Source: Fragum whitleyi (taxonomy: Eukaryota; Mollusca; Bivalvia; Cardiida; Cardiidae). From it: 64,000 nucleotides of DNA. Each line of letters begins with the position of its first letter. Positions within the stretch are counted from its first letter, which is position 1. The DNA lies in assembly GCA_948146395.1 (NCBI GenBank), contig OX411558.1, positions 50,455,122 through 50,519,121 on the forward strand, in the 5' to 3' direction. Under the pieces are notes generated by a model. It had not been told where the DNA came from. It worked only from the letters and a program-made list of their open reading frames with translations, and ran no database searches. The translations under genes and the position numbers were made by a program. Shown piece by piece: positions 40,701 to 43,845 of the stretch.

Positions 40701-43430
40701 ATTATTTGTTAACAAGGAAAATGTCAAATAGGTGCAATCACTGTTATTGCCTTTGTAGGAGATGTTTTGGCAAGTCAACAAGTGGTGGAAAGGTCGTTTA
40801 TACAGGGAATGAGAATGTGGAAATTCCTTATCAAATATCTCAGTCCAGGGTAAGTGTTTACTCTTGTCAAACTTTTGAGGTATGGATCCAGTCTAAATCT
40901 TTATTTCTCAAATAAACCCTATGTTGCGGGTATTCATTGGACTCGCGTTAACCCTTGTCATGCTGCAAAAGTACAGATGAGAGGGGTAAAGCCAGTCTAA
41001 ACCTTTATTTCTCAAAGAATCCCACAACAAAGAAACCCTATGTTGTGGGTACTCATTTGAATTGTCTCAATAAGACGATTCCAATGAGTACCAACAACAA
41101 AGGGTTTGTACTATTTTGTTATTATTGAAATTCTTTGTTCTTAAATTCATAATACCCAATCTATCAATAGATATGATTATTGCTGAATAAAAAAGCATTG
41201 CAAAATTGTATTTAAATCAAAGTGCTATAGGCACTGGATGCTCTATTTGATAATGAAACTACAATTAAAAAAAAAATCTGGTTTAGAAATGAAAGTGAGG
41301 TGGTAAAGATTTAGATCAGACTGCACATAAATGCAAATCGACATATGTGTAGGGGTGAGCGCAAGACAATTGTAACTTTATTCGCTTTTACAATAGTTTT
41401 GTGCTGACCTGGATCTTAATTCATGAAAACTTTGTAAATCTCCCTGATTAAAGATGTCCGTATACACAACAGAATTGTTATTTTCTTTATAATGAAATTC
41501 TTCTTAAAGTGTATTACTGTAAATGAGTGTGTTTGTGTGAAAGATTACAAAATAGCTGTGGACTCAAATTTGTTTTCATTGTAAAACAAAACCAATTTTC
41601 CAGCCAATCTGAATGGATTTATTTTAACCCTTGTCATGCTGAATAAAAATCTTTGCAAAATAAATGTAAAATCAAAGTACAAAAAGCACTGGAAGTTACC
41701 AAATGTGAGTGTGTATTGATTTCGGAAATGCATTGTTTTACACCTTTCTTGTTTAAAAATGAAATTCAGGTGGTATGAACTAAGATCAGAATGCACATAT
41801 GTGCAGGCTGATCTTTGTCTATACCTCCTGTCAAAGCAGGAATATCCTTGGTTCAGTATGACAAGGGTTAATGGATTCAAAGGGAATTATTTGAGTTTCA
41901 CTTTATCATCATGTCTACAGCCAGAAGCAAATAAAGATGTTGGTTCCACGAATTTCTCTAATCCTGTGTATGAAACATTCCATGGACACGACCTAGAAGT
42001 ATCGATAAGAGGGATACAAGAGACAAGTATATCTGAGTCGGCAGTGACAGACACAAGTTTATCTGAGTCTGTGGTGACCAATAAAAGTATAAAGAAGGGA
42101 TCTGACACCGTCACAACTTCACAACATTCCAGTTTGTAAGTTCTTTTTTAGTTTACCTGTTTTTGTAAAGTTGGTGTGGTCATTGTGAATTGAAAACTTT
42201 GACATTTTGGGATATTTCTGGTGTTGCTGAAGGCATTCACTTCCAACTTGGCACACAACATTTATTTTCAAAATAGACACTTATACTATCAAGGGGGATA
42301 ACTCTAGGTGTATTTTGTTTGAATTGTGTCCCTTTTTGACTTAGATTTTTTTAAAATTTATATCCACTATCTATCATCCAACTGCCAAGCCTAGGCAGAT
42401 TGGCTCTTGTTTATGATTTGAAATACCCATGAATTGCAAAAGTGTCAAATCCTTTAATTTGATTAATGGTAAATAAAACAAAAGGTTGTAATGCGACTAG
42501 TAAAAGCAATGAAAGTCGTAAAAATTACTTAAAGTCTTTGAACACCTCTCTTTGCAATTATACCAAATTTTTTAGATATATTTGACTAAAATACAACAAC
42601 AGACAGCTTGTCAAATGCTAAATATAGAGGATATTGAATGAGGGGTCATAGAATACCGAATTTATTAAACTCGTCATTTAAAAACAGATAAAAACGAGGC
42701 TGGGCCAAGTTTTTATCTGTTTTTAGATGACGAGTTTAATAAATTCTGTATTTTATGACCACAAATTTTATATTCTATTTATAATATGACCCAAAATTTT
42801 GCAAAAAATCGTCAAAATTCTTAAAATTTAACATTTCAATTTTAGGCGAAACTTATAAGGCCATTTAAAACTGACGTCACAATATATACATTATGACGTC
42901 ATTTTCGCAGTTACAAAATAGCGTTGCTATTCTTCCTGAGATCATTTGCATAATTATTTCACTAGTGTAATATCATCCCTGTAATATCAAAAATATTCAA
43001 CGGTGTTATTTCACCCCCGCGACATAGGTCATATTATAATGGGATTTATTACAGCCAGTTTCAAGTTTATATAACATTACTTTAATCATTACTTTATTCT
43101 TACATAATGTTGCAAGCACTTAAATTAAGTCCTGACAATACCCTTGAAAAAGCCTTAAATTTCTTTTTCTCTATGATATATGAACCAGGATATGTAATGT
43201 ATACATTTGATAAAGTTGTGGAATCTGACAGTGATAAGAAACCTTGAAGATTTACCGTTGCAGCGCTCAAATTCTGACAACAATGTGTGGATGTTCAGGC
43301 TATTCATTGTAGTTGCTCTACACTCATTTCATAGTTTGAAATTTTTTGAAATAACATCTTTAGGCTTTTTTCACTTCTTTCTTTCAGAAATCATGACAAC
43401 ACTCCATTAGAGACCTCAAGTACAGTATGA
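245..43430 (+). CDS. LDL receptor-related protein, megalin/LRP2-like, 3' part (20 exons)
   Basis: Type I membrane endocytic receptor. The joined exons give an open frame of 893 residues plus stop, with every junction obeying GT-AG and matching phase. Order (window residue numbers): seven LDLa modules, about 3-290, each with paired cysteines and a D-x-S-D-E calcium motif; EGF about 293-338; calcium-binding EGF beginning D-V-D-E-C, 339-382; beta-propeller with YWTD/FWAD motifs, 383-648; EGF 649-691; EGF 692-735; one hydrophobic helix about 749-774; cytoplasmic tail with F820-S-N-P-V-Y825. Known for the family: LDLa modules bind ligand through calcium, the propeller releases ligand at low pH, and NPxY recruits PTB/clathrin adaptors. 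One EGF pair between propeller and membrane and a short tail resemble LRP2 more than LRP1. The 5' exons are off-window, so total length and exact orthology are uncertain. Confidence 0.9.
647..1000. mobile_element. Inverted-repeat element, AGGGGT termini
   Basis: Left end AGGGGTTTGGAAAT and right end, reversed, AGGGGTGTGGAATT. The middle has a hairpin around GAAAATGCTGG. A second copy lies at 36722-37068. No coding capacity. Confidence 0.55.
1240..1316 (+). CDS. LRP exon b: rest of LDLa 2
   Basis: A 77-base exon. The acceptor is GATTCCAG and the donor TGTG/GTGAGT. Its first base completes Arg with exon a, giving [12 protein letters not shown] and the calcium motif [10 protein letters not shown]. 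It is too short to be found as an open frame alone; the reading comes from the module pattern and phase. Confidence 0.85.
1634..1912 (+). mobile_element. HL-4 element, copy a
   Basis: 5' hairpin arms TATGCCCCCG and CGGGGGCATA, then ATTG and a (TCTG)n/GTCCGTC tract near 1677-1725, then a short core with repeated CAAGGTCA, then a 3' hairpin GTGTTT-CAC-AAACAC followed by ATCTTG and a T. Non-coding; lies in the intron before exon c. Confidence 0.65.
2137..2198. repeat. Long hairpin related to the piggyBac-type MITE centre
   Basis: Arms of about 30 bases containing AGAAGAAATTGCTTGT pair almost perfectly. The same palindrome is the centre of the elements at 4722, 29176, 33808 and 39507, but their ends are missing here. 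Confidence 0.5.
2504..2635 (+). CDS. LRP exon c: LDLa 3
   Basis: A phase 1-1 exon of 132 bases encoding one complete LDLa module (N-C-S-E-S-E-V-R-C ... [10 protein letters not shown]). Acceptor ATTTTACAG, donor AAAG/GTAGTG. The single-module, phase 1-1 form is typical of LDLa exons. Its last part is copied in decayed form at 2682-2753. Confidence 0.88.
2682..2753 (+). pseudogene. Decayed copy of the end of LRP exon c
   Basis: About 72 bases match the last part of exon c (from C-G-T-A-A-G onward). One cysteine codon has become TAT and there is an in-frame TGA, so it cannot serve as an LDLa half. Confidence 0.75.
3011..4429 (+). mobile_element. HL-1 element, copy A (tandem-repeat core)
   Basis: 5' hairpin: outer arms AGCTC/GAGCT, inner arms CTGGCC/GGCCAG. 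Then ATTG and GTCCGTCC repeats. The core has about seven units of 154-155 bp (for example GAGCCC starts at 3416, 3571, 3725 and 3880) containing GGGCGTGGCAGGG. Near the end GCCAGTGGAGC is the reverse complement of the 5' end, followed by hairpin GGCCC-TCTT-GGGCC and TCTTG before a T-run. Open frames inside are repeat shadows. Confidence 0.7.
4722..4942 (+). mobile_element. piggyBac-type MITE, intact copy
   Basis: Flanked by TTAA on both sides (4718-4721 and 4943-4946). Ends are CCCTTTCCTGTTT and, reversed, CCCTTTGCTGTTT. It has a central palindrome AGAAGAAATTGCTTG. No coding region. TTAA plus CCC ends is the piggyBac superfamily pattern. Confidence 0.75.
5306..6313. mobile_element. mariner-like element, non-autonomous, TA-flanked
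   Basis: TA at 5304-5305 and 6314-6315. The ends CGAGGGTGAATCAAAAA and, reversed, CGAGGGTGGATCAAAAA agree over about 30 bases. The 1008-bp interior holds no transposase frame. CGAGGGT termini are typical of mariner relatives. Confidence 0.65.
6483..6508. promoter_or_regulatory. Pair of CRE consensus octamers
   Basis: TGACGTCA occurs at 6483-6490 and 6501-6508. A second such pair, next to another inverted repeat, is at 42872-42901. Binding by CREB/ATF factors is inferred from the consensus only. Confidence 0.3.
6646..6777. repeat. Near-perfect inverted repeat
   Basis: Arms of about 55 bases (6646-6700 and 6721-6777) containing TTGCCGGGGTATATGACGAT pair with few mismatches around a 20-base loop. 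Likely the end or centre of a small inverted-repeat element that also carries the CRE pair. Confidence 0.6.
7060..7530 (+). repeat. Degraded tandem-repeat element core
   Basis: Three loose copies of a unit with AGAACCAAGTGA and AATCATGAAACTTTATGCAAA, preceded by TCTGTCCATC repeats. It resembles the HL-5 core, but no clear ends are seen. Confidence 0.4.
7631..7806 (+). CDS. LRP exon d: LDLa 4 and first half of LDLa 5
   Basis: Acceptor TGTTTTTCAG, donor AATAAG/GTTAGA. It encodes a full LDLa (K-C-W-A-G-Q-F-T-C ... D-C-P-D-N-S-D-E) and the start of the next ([12 protein letters not shown]). It leaves in phase 0 and continues into the exon at 17452. The last 75 or so bases plus donor are the source of a decayed tandem array running to 13.9 kb. 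Confidence 0.9.
7871..8190 (+). pseudogene. Three tandem decayed copies of the end of LRP exon d
   Basis: Copies near 7871-7945, 8008-8082 and 8121-8190 repeat the last 75 or so bases of exon d (from A-A-C-A-A-G-A-A-T-G-T-G) plus its GGTTAGAAC donor. The first two stay nearly open; the third has lost most cysteines. No acceptor stands at the proper place, so they are probably not exons. Confidence 0.75.
8200..8508 (-). mobile_element. tRNA-derived SINE, full length (SINE-1)
   Basis: A perfect 13-bp target duplication TAAGGTCTGTAGA sits at 8187-8199 and 8509-8521. Reading on the minus strand: tRNA-like head with A box TAGCTCAGTTGG and B box GGTTTGATTCCC, a conserved body (GAACCATGGCGGATCTCAGC), and an AC-rich tail. 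The body occurs again at 56789-57001 and the head at 53981. Confidence 0.85.
8552..8881 (+). pseudogene. Two further decayed copies of the end of LRP exon d
   Basis: Copies near 8552-8622 and 8811-8881 still show the Y-P-G-N and C-P/C-L-Q-S-Q order, but cysteines are replaced (for example TGG for TGT). The second is followed by a GTAAAT donor. Confidence 0.65.
8727..8776. repeat. Perfect hairpin inside the exon-copy array
   Basis: AAAACATCATAAATCCAGC and its reverse complement flank an 8-base loop. A degenerate half recurs near 8917. Confidence 0.55.
8976..13824. mobile_element. 4.85-kb foldback element with repeated GATGGCAGCCA motif
   Basis: Flanked by CACTA direct repeats (8971-8975 and 13825-13829). 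Ends CAGCGTTTTTT are inverted, each followed by a GGGTCCG...CGGACC hairpin. The inverted similarity continues inward: 9187-9253 matches the reverse of 12648-12715. The motif ATGGCAGCCA or a one-base variant recurs every 100-200 bp, forward in the left part (9240 to about 11710) and reversed in the right part (about 11966 to 12660). No transposase was recognised; a 125-residue open frame at 13225 has no known domain. Confidence 0.7.
13850..13921 (+). pseudogene. Outlying decayed copy of the end of LRP exon d
   Basis: It retains AATAGGTATTGCCTGCAAT and GTTCCAGTGTGGAAATAAG but has an in-frame TGA and a lost donor. The 4.85-kb foldback element separates it from the other copies. Confidence 0.65.
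14211..15002. repeat. 0.8-kb inverted repeat, arms about 390 bp
   Basis: The left arm (14211-14596) and right arm (14617-15002) are reverse complements with scattered differences. Examples are TAGCCAACACGGGTGGGGAT against its mate near 14967-14988, and GATAGCCTG at the loop near 14606. No gene and no clear target duplication. Confidence 0.7.
15003..15503. other. Intron sequence, no feature seen
   Basis: AT-rich intron of the receptor gene; neither exon pattern nor recognised repeat was found. Confidence 0.5.
15504..17222 (+). mobile_element. HL-3 element (tandem-repeat core)
   Basis: 5' hairpin arms AGTCCCCCA and TGGGGGACT, then TCTGTCCGTC. About nine units of 156-157 bp with GCCCTTTGTTGTTTTTACC and TTGTCCGG follow. 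Near the end GGTGGGGGACT echoes the 5' arm, followed by a 3' hairpin GTATTGC-ATC-GCAATAC, then GACATGCACTTG and TT. Non-coding. Confidence 0.7.
17452..17653 (+). CDS. LRP exon e: second half of LDLa 5 and LDLa 6
   Basis: Acceptor TTTCTATCAG, donor TTAT/GTAAGT. Starting in phase 0 it completes LDLa 5 ([10 protein letters not shown] ... D-G-S-D-E) and adds LDLa 6 (F-H-C-N ... Q-C-G-D-G-S-D-E). It leaves in phase 1, so the split final Cys is completed by the next exon. A partial copy with lost calcium ligands follows at 17695. Confidence 0.9.
17695..17832 (+). pseudogene. Decayed copy of the 3' part of LRP exon e
   Basis: It reads [20 protein letters not shown], but the calcium motif has become W-L-D-A and the last cysteine is gone. 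A GTAATG donor remains; no good acceptor precedes it. Confidence 0.7.
17902..18996 (+). mobile_element. HL-1 element, copy B
   Basis: 5' AGCTCCACT with GAGCT partner, then GTGTCCGTC, about six core units, GCCAGTGGAGC, hairpin GGCC-CTCTT-GGCC and CTCTTG before TTTT. Same order as copy A. Confidence 0.7.
19848..20076 (+). mobile_element. HL-5 element, 5'-truncated copy
   Basis: Core phrases ATTGAGGAGGAGTGCAATGC and a 3' end ATATTTCACAAACATCTCTTA match the end at 38783. It stops 12 bases before LRP exon f. Confidence 0.55.
20089..20211 (+). CDS. LRP exon f: LDLa 7
   Basis: A phase 1-1 exon of 123 bases: [14 protein letters not shown] ... [12 protein letters not shown]. Acceptor ATTTTTCAG, donor TTGTT/GTAAGT. 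An HL-5 element ends 12 bases upstream, so the pyrimidine tract of this acceptor lies directly against it. Confidence 0.9.
20212..20920. other. Intron sequence, no feature seen
   Basis: AT-rich intron between LDLa 7 and the EGF copies. No recognised repeat or exon. Confidence 0.5.
20921..21251 (+). pseudogene. Three tandem decayed copies of the 5' half of LRP exon g
   Basis: Copies begin right after CAG at 20921, 21027 and 21136, spaced 106, 109 and 116 bp from each other and from the true exon at 21252. Each keeps the acceptor and the sequence up to TGTTCATGT. The farthest is the most eroded; the nearest still reads [13 protein letters not shown] before a TAA. Confidence 0.8.
21252..21389 (+). 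CDS. LRP exon g: EGF-like module
   Basis: A phase 1-1 exon of 138 bases encoding one EGF module ([13 protein letters not shown] ... Y-C-S-C-K-P-G-F). Acceptor TTTCTTTACAG, donor GAAG/GTATGT. It is the last, intact member of four tandem copies of its own acceptor plus 5' half; the three upstream copies are decayed. Confidence 0.9.
21470..21735 (+). repeat. HL-4-like remnant
   Basis: CCATCTTTCTGTCCATC-type tract, CAAGGTCAAGGTCATGTGAC and ACTAACACATATTGTTGG recall the HL-4 core and 3' end. No clean termini. Confidence 0.4.
21757..21916. mobile_element. Hairpin MITE, AAGGTAGTGGA termini, copy 1
   Basis: The whole 160 bp folds back around AATGAGAATCATT with arms containing TTCCTAATG and ATGTTGTGGAACTATTA. 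Sister copies are at 30353-30515 and 60211-60358. Confidence 0.65.
21938..22069 (+). CDS. LRP exon h: calcium-binding EGF module
   Basis: A phase 1-1 exon of 132 bases beginning D-V-D-E-C-A-G, the usual calcium-binding EGF start, with six cysteines. Acceptor TGTTTACAG, donor ATTG/GTGAGG. It leads into the propeller, as in LDLR and all LRPs. A hairpin element (21757-21916) ends 21 bases upstream. Confidence 0.9.
24661..24712. repeat. GA-rich simple repeat
   Basis: Mostly GAGA with AAAG interruptions over about 50 bases. Confidence 0.7.
25064..26506. repeat. 201-bp tandem duplication, first copy split by HL-1
   Basis: GCGATGATAAGGGATAAACT starts at 25064 and again at 26306; both copies end at CTGATTCTATGC. 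Copy 1 is cut at its T-run by 25115-26155. Copy 2 (26306-26506) is uninterrupted and shows the empty site. Confidence 0.75.
25115..26155 (+). mobile_element. HL-1 element, copy C
   Basis: 5' hairpin TGGCT-GAA-AGCCA inside AGCTCCAC/GGGGCT, then GTCCGTCCGTCCGTC. A four- to five-unit core with ATTTCTCTATATGTTATATAG follows, then a 3' hairpin AAGCCAT-TC-ATGGCTT and TCTAG before TTTTTT. The boundaries are fixed by the empty-site copy at 26306. Confidence 0.7.
27180..27775 (+). mobile_element. HL-2 element, copy b
   Basis: Begins AGCTCACCTGAGCAC after a T-run, has two to three core units, and ends CTCAGGTGAGCG then GGACC-AAA-GGCC-like pairing and CTCTTG before TT. Confidence 0.6.
27776..28362. other. 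Intron with a HL-1 core fragment
   Basis: Mostly plain AT-rich intron. About 28115-28262 matches one HL-1 core unit (CTTGACATAAATATTCTTTGG ... GGTGTGGCTTGGCAG) without ends. Confidence 0.5.
28363..28522 (+). CDS. LRP exon i: propeller, first blade
   Basis: Acceptor ATTTTATTACAG, donor CATGG/GTGAGT. It encodes the start of the beta-propeller (A-W-Y-R-I-Y-L-F-S ... [10 protein letters not shown]) with a canonical YWTD. Phase 1 in, phase 2 out. Confidence 0.88.
28523..29171. other. Intron sequence, no feature seen
   Basis: AT-rich intron between propeller exons; nothing recognised. Confidence 0.5.
29176..29554 (+). mobile_element. piggyBac-type MITE carrying an inserted HL-4 element
   Basis: TTAA at 29172-29175 and 29555-29558. 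Same ends as the 4722 copy except CCTTTT for CCCTTT. The central palindrome is followed directly by the HL-4 copy at 29332-29489. Confidence 0.75.
29332..29489 (+). mobile_element. HL-4 element, copy b, inserted in the MITE
   Basis: 5' hairpin ATGCCCCTGTATCGAGAGAT/GGGGGCAT, ATTG, TCTGTCTGTC, a short core, then 3' hairpin GTGTTT-CAC-AAACAC and ATCTTG. It sits in the T-run of the host MITE, which in the other copies is unbroken. Confidence 0.75.
29775..30030 (+). mobile_element. HL-5 element, copy a
   Basis: 5' pairing TATACCCC/GGGGATATA, then GTCGGTCGG, a core with GCATATCTCAAAAATTATGC and AGATCTCATTGAGGAGAAGT, and a degenerate end ATGTTTTACAAATTTATTTC. Confidence 0.6.
30189..30299 (+). CDS. 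LRP exon j: propeller blade
   Basis: A 111-base exon between CTTCCATAG and GAAAA/GTGAGT. It reads [10 protein letters not shown] ... [10 protein letters not shown]; the A-I-A-V-D-W phrase is the strand that precedes each YWTD. Phase 2 in, phase 2 out. Confidence 0.85.
30353..30515. mobile_element. Hairpin MITE, AAGGTAGTGGA termini, copy 2
   Basis: TAAGGTAGTGGACCC at the left and GGTCCACTACCTTA at the right; the arms fold around AATGATTTTCATT. A loose fragment (GGTCCACTACCTT) lies near 31134. Confidence 0.7.
30516..31388. other. Intron sequence, MITE scraps only
   Basis: Apart from short fragments of the hairpin MITE near 30756-30800 and 31130, nothing was recognised. Confidence 0.5.
31389..31514 (+). 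CDS. LRP exon k: propeller blade with YWTD
   Basis: Acceptor TTATTTTCAG, donor CATGG/GTAACT. It reads [15 protein letters not shown] and ends ...A-V-A-V-N-P-K-H-G. The length, 126 bases, matches one blade of about 42 residues. Confidence 0.88.
31888..32152 (+). mobile_element. SINE-2, degenerate copy
   Basis: tRNA-like head with B box GGTTCAATCCC, then GACTATTTGTCTCTCACC, GGTTGATAAT, ATACCAGGAATACATTGT and ATATAACTGAA, in the same order as the copy at 37424. Confidence 0.65.
32153..32840. other. Intron with HL-5 fragment
   Basis: About 32460-32640 shows HL-5 core phrases (CTGGAGCATATCTCAAAAAG). The stretch near 32205-32250 (AAGATCAGACTGCACATCTG) recurs near 41313 and 41783. No exon before 32841. 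Confidence 0.45.
32841..33064 (+). CDS. LRP exon l: propeller blades with FWAD motifs
   Basis: Acceptor ACTCATTTCAG, donor CAGG/GTATAA. Two YWTD variants are visible, L-F-W-A-D-A-H and V-F-W-A-D-Y-K, with I-E-S-V-D-M-D-G between-blade sequence. Phase 2 in, phase 1 out. Confidence 0.88.
33372..33548 (+). CDS. LRP exon m: last propeller blade
   Basis: Acceptor TTGATTTCAG, donor AATA/GTAAGT. It reads [20 protein letters not shown], a degenerate YWTD (FWVS) as is common in closing blades. Phase 1-1, 177 bases. Confidence 0.87.
33808..34030 (+). mobile_element. piggyBac-type MITE, intact copy
   Basis: TTAA at 33804-33807 and 34031-34034; ends CCCTTTCCTGTTT and AAACAGTAAAGGG. Unbroken TTTTTT after the central palindrome gives the empty site for the HL-4 insertion at 29332. 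Confidence 0.75.
34048..34333 (+). repeat. Dispersed repeat shared with the CARNS1 gene
   Basis: About 280 bases (GCAATGAAGCCTGT..., GCGCTGAAAAATGATTGCAT..., ...GTTATTCTCTA) match 62349-62622 with moderate divergence. No clear ends or coding. Confidence 0.6.
34524..34652 (+). CDS. LRP exon n: EGF module after the propeller
   Basis: A phase 1-1 exon of 129 bases: [15 protein letters not shown] ... K-C-A-C-P-D. This is the EGF that closes the propeller in LDLR-type receptors. Acceptor ACCTTTACAG; the donor GCAG/GTTTGT is weak. The 3' two-thirds plus donor are duplicated at 34787. Confidence 0.87.
34694..34786 (+). mobile_element. HL-5 element, 5' fragment
   Basis: 5' hairpin TATACCCCCC/GGGGGTATA, ATTG, then TCTGTCTGTCCATCC, cut off at GTAGACC, directly before the duplicated exon tail. 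Confidence 0.55.
34787..34877 (+). pseudogene. Duplicated 3' part of LRP exon n with donor
   Basis: It is nearly identical to 34561-34652, and the following intron to 34693 is copied too (to about 34919). It still reads [12 protein letters not shown] and ends GCAG/GTTTGT, but lacks the first cysteines and an acceptor. Confidence 0.75.
34926..35192. mobile_element. Inverted-repeat MITE, TATGTGACCC termini
   Basis: Left TATGTGACCCCTCAGGC and right, reversed, TATGTGACCCGTCACGC, each followed by AAAA-GG-ACCATC. Fragments of the same terminus occur beside CARNS1 splice sites at 49004 and 60641. Confidence 0.65.
35484..35585 (+). CDS. LRP exon o: start of juxtamembrane EGF
   Basis: A 102-base phase 1-1 exon: [20 protein letters not shown] ... 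F-I-C-K-C-L-S. The module is finished by the next exon. Acceptor TTTAATCCTCAG, donor TCAG/GTAAGA. Confidence 0.87.
35586..36721. other. Intron sequence, no firm feature
   Basis: Contains CCAATCAAAATTCTTTGTTCT with GGATTGCAATTA near 35859, a phrase also seen after the inverted repeat at 38378. Nothing else recognised. Confidence 0.45.
36722..37068. mobile_element. Inverted-repeat element, AGGGGT termini, copy 2
   Basis: AGGGGTGAGGAAAT left and ATTCCACACCCCT right; central hairpin TTAATGAAGAAAATGCT/AGCATTTTCTTCATTAA. Related sequence, truncated, is at 43846-44140. Confidence 0.6.
37424..37700 (+). mobile_element. SINE-2, full-length young copy
   Basis: A perfect 15-bp target duplication TTATTTTTGTCTGTA is at 37409-37423 and 37701-37715. 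The tRNA-Asp-like head runs 37424-37499 (acceptor arms GCCGCCG/CGGCGGC, anticodon-loop CTGTCAA, B box GGTTCGATCCC). The anticodon stem is mispaired. Body and tail as in the other copies. Confidence 0.85.
37728..37793 (+). CDS. LRP exon p: end of juxtamembrane EGF
   Basis: A 66-base phase 1-1 exon: G-Y-S-G-P-Y-C-E-H, the standard EGF ending, then a short linker. Acceptor GATATCTACAG, donor GAAA/GTAAGT. A young SINE ends 27 bases upstream, and its target duplication repeats the pyrimidine-rich stretch next to this acceptor. Confidence 0.87.
37794..38287. other. Intron sequence, no feature seen
   Basis: AT-rich intron before the transmembrane exon; nothing recognised. Confidence 0.5.
38288..38378. 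repeat. Perfect 31-bp inverted repeat
   Basis: GGTATAAAGTGCAATTGCCT... at 38288-38318 is repeated inverted at 38348-38378 around a 29-base loop. Confidence 0.65.
38480..38783 (+). mobile_element. HL-5 element, copy b
   Basis: 5' TATGCTCCC with GGGAGTATA, then TCTGTCTGTCAGTCTGTC, a core with GAGCATATCTCAAAAAGTAT, 3' hairpin ATGTTT-TAC-AAACAT and CTCTTG before TTTG. It ends 18 bases before the transmembrane exon. Confidence 0.65.
38802..38892 (+). CDS. LRP exon q: transmembrane helix
   Basis: A 91-base exon, phase 1 to phase 2. It codes for about 26 hydrophobic residues (start [10 protein letters not shown]) followed by R-K-K, a stop-transfer signal that places the C-terminus in the cytosol. 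Acceptor TTTGCTTTCAG, donor AAATG/GTGAGT. An HL-5 element ends 18 bases upstream. Confidence 0.9.
39203..39240. repeat. Perfect 38-bp palindrome
   Basis: CCATAGTATCCCTATCTAT followed immediately by its reverse complement, with no loop. Confidence 0.75.
39507..39730 (+). mobile_element. piggyBac-type MITE, intact copy
   Basis: TTAA at 39503-39506 and 39731-39734; ends CCCTTTCCTGTTT and AAACAGCAAAGGG. Confidence 0.75.
40313..40585 (+). mobile_element. SINE-2, degenerate copy
   Basis: Eroded head, then CAATGGGTTGATAATT, GATAGCACCTGGAG, AAATACCAGGAATCCATTGT and an AAACAAATAAACAAAC tail. Confidence 0.6.
40759..40849 (+). CDS. LRP exon r: proximal cytoplasmic tail
   Basis: A 91-base exon from TGCCTTTGTAG to CCAGG/GTAAGT. 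It reads [15 protein letters not shown] and N-V-E-I-P-Y-Q-I. No named motif was recognised. Phase 2 in, 0 out. Confidence 0.82.
41020..41108. repeat. Hairpin, ACTCATTGGAATCGTC family
   Basis: AACCCTATGTTGTGGGTACT, then a foldback around GTCTCAATAAGAC ending AATGAGTACC. A close relative is at 57005-57085. Confidence 0.5.
41628..41867. mobile_element. Second TTAA-flanked inverted-repeat element
   Basis: TTAA at 41624-41627 and 41868-41871. Ends CCCTTGTCATGCTGAA and, reversed, CCCTTGTCATACTGAA. A lone end recurs near 40949. It is distinct in sequence from the CCCTTTCCTG family. Confidence 0.7.
41921..42139 (+). CDS. LRP exon s: tail with NPxY endocytosis signal; possible alternative stop
   Basis: Acceptor ATGTCTACAG. 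It starts [26 protein letters not shown] fits the F-x-N-P-x-Y consensus that binds PTB adaptors and AP-2/clathrin machinery. Two Ser/Thr-rich repeats follow (S-I-S-E-S-A-V-T and S-L-S-E-S-V-V-T). Unspliced, it ends at TAA 42137-42139 (…H-S-S-L). The same bases form a good donor (TTT/GTAAGT after 42135) that leads to a further open exon at 43388, so both ends are possible. Confidence 0.88.
   Translation, partial: PEANKDVGSTNFSNPVYETFHGHDLEVSIRGIQETSISESAVTDTSLSESVVTNKSIKKGSDTVTTSQHSSL
42643..42760. repeat. Inverted repeat, arms about 50 bp
   Basis: GGTCATAGAATACCGAATTT and the following 30 bases pair with 42709-42760 around GAGGCTGGGCCAA. Confidence 0.65.
42872..42901. promoter_or_regulatory. 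Pair of CRE consensus octamers, second site
   Basis: TGACGTCA at 42872-42879 and 42894-42901, about 110 bases from the inverted repeat. Same arrangement as at 6483, in the opposite orientation relative to the hairpin. Confidence 0.3.
43388..43430 (+). CDS. LRP exon t: last exon, PDZ-ligand-like C-terminus
   Basis: Acceptor TTCTTTCTTTCAG. Joined in phase to 42135 it reads [14 protein letters not shown] then TGA. S-T-V at the end fits a class I PDZ ligand (S/T-x-V). An AATAAA lies eight bases after the stop (43438-43443), probably too near to be the poly(A) signal. Support is the phase match and strong acceptor; no transcript is available. Confidence 0.65.
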
Positions 43431-43845
43431 ACGAGAAAATAAAAGAATTAGTCAGTTAGTTGTAGTTGGGTTGATTTAAAGGTATTCCTAAAGCCTCTGT
43501 GTCCTTGTTGACAAACTGTTAAGTATGATCTACAGCGGGGATTAAAATGACATGAATATTTTTGTTAATGCACGAGTGTTATGAAGTATTTAAAGTTATT
43601 GATCCACATATTTAAATCAGTGACAAAAGATCAATTTTGTCTATATAGGTATACACAAAATTGACCCTTGATCACTCACTTTTACTTGTGAATCTATAGT
43701 CCTATTTGATGTTCTTGACATAATATTATAGTATGACCTATGGCTAGGGAGTGAATTGACTGTGTTGAATATTTTTTTCATATAACACAAGTGTTATACC
43801 AATGAAAATGAGCTTAAAGTGTAAAGTAAATCTATGCTGTTACCC

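Noticed and set aside
43438..43443. Poly(A) signal AATAAA of the receptor gene
   Set aside because: Only eight bases after the stop, and AATAAA is common in such AT-rich sequence; not enough support.
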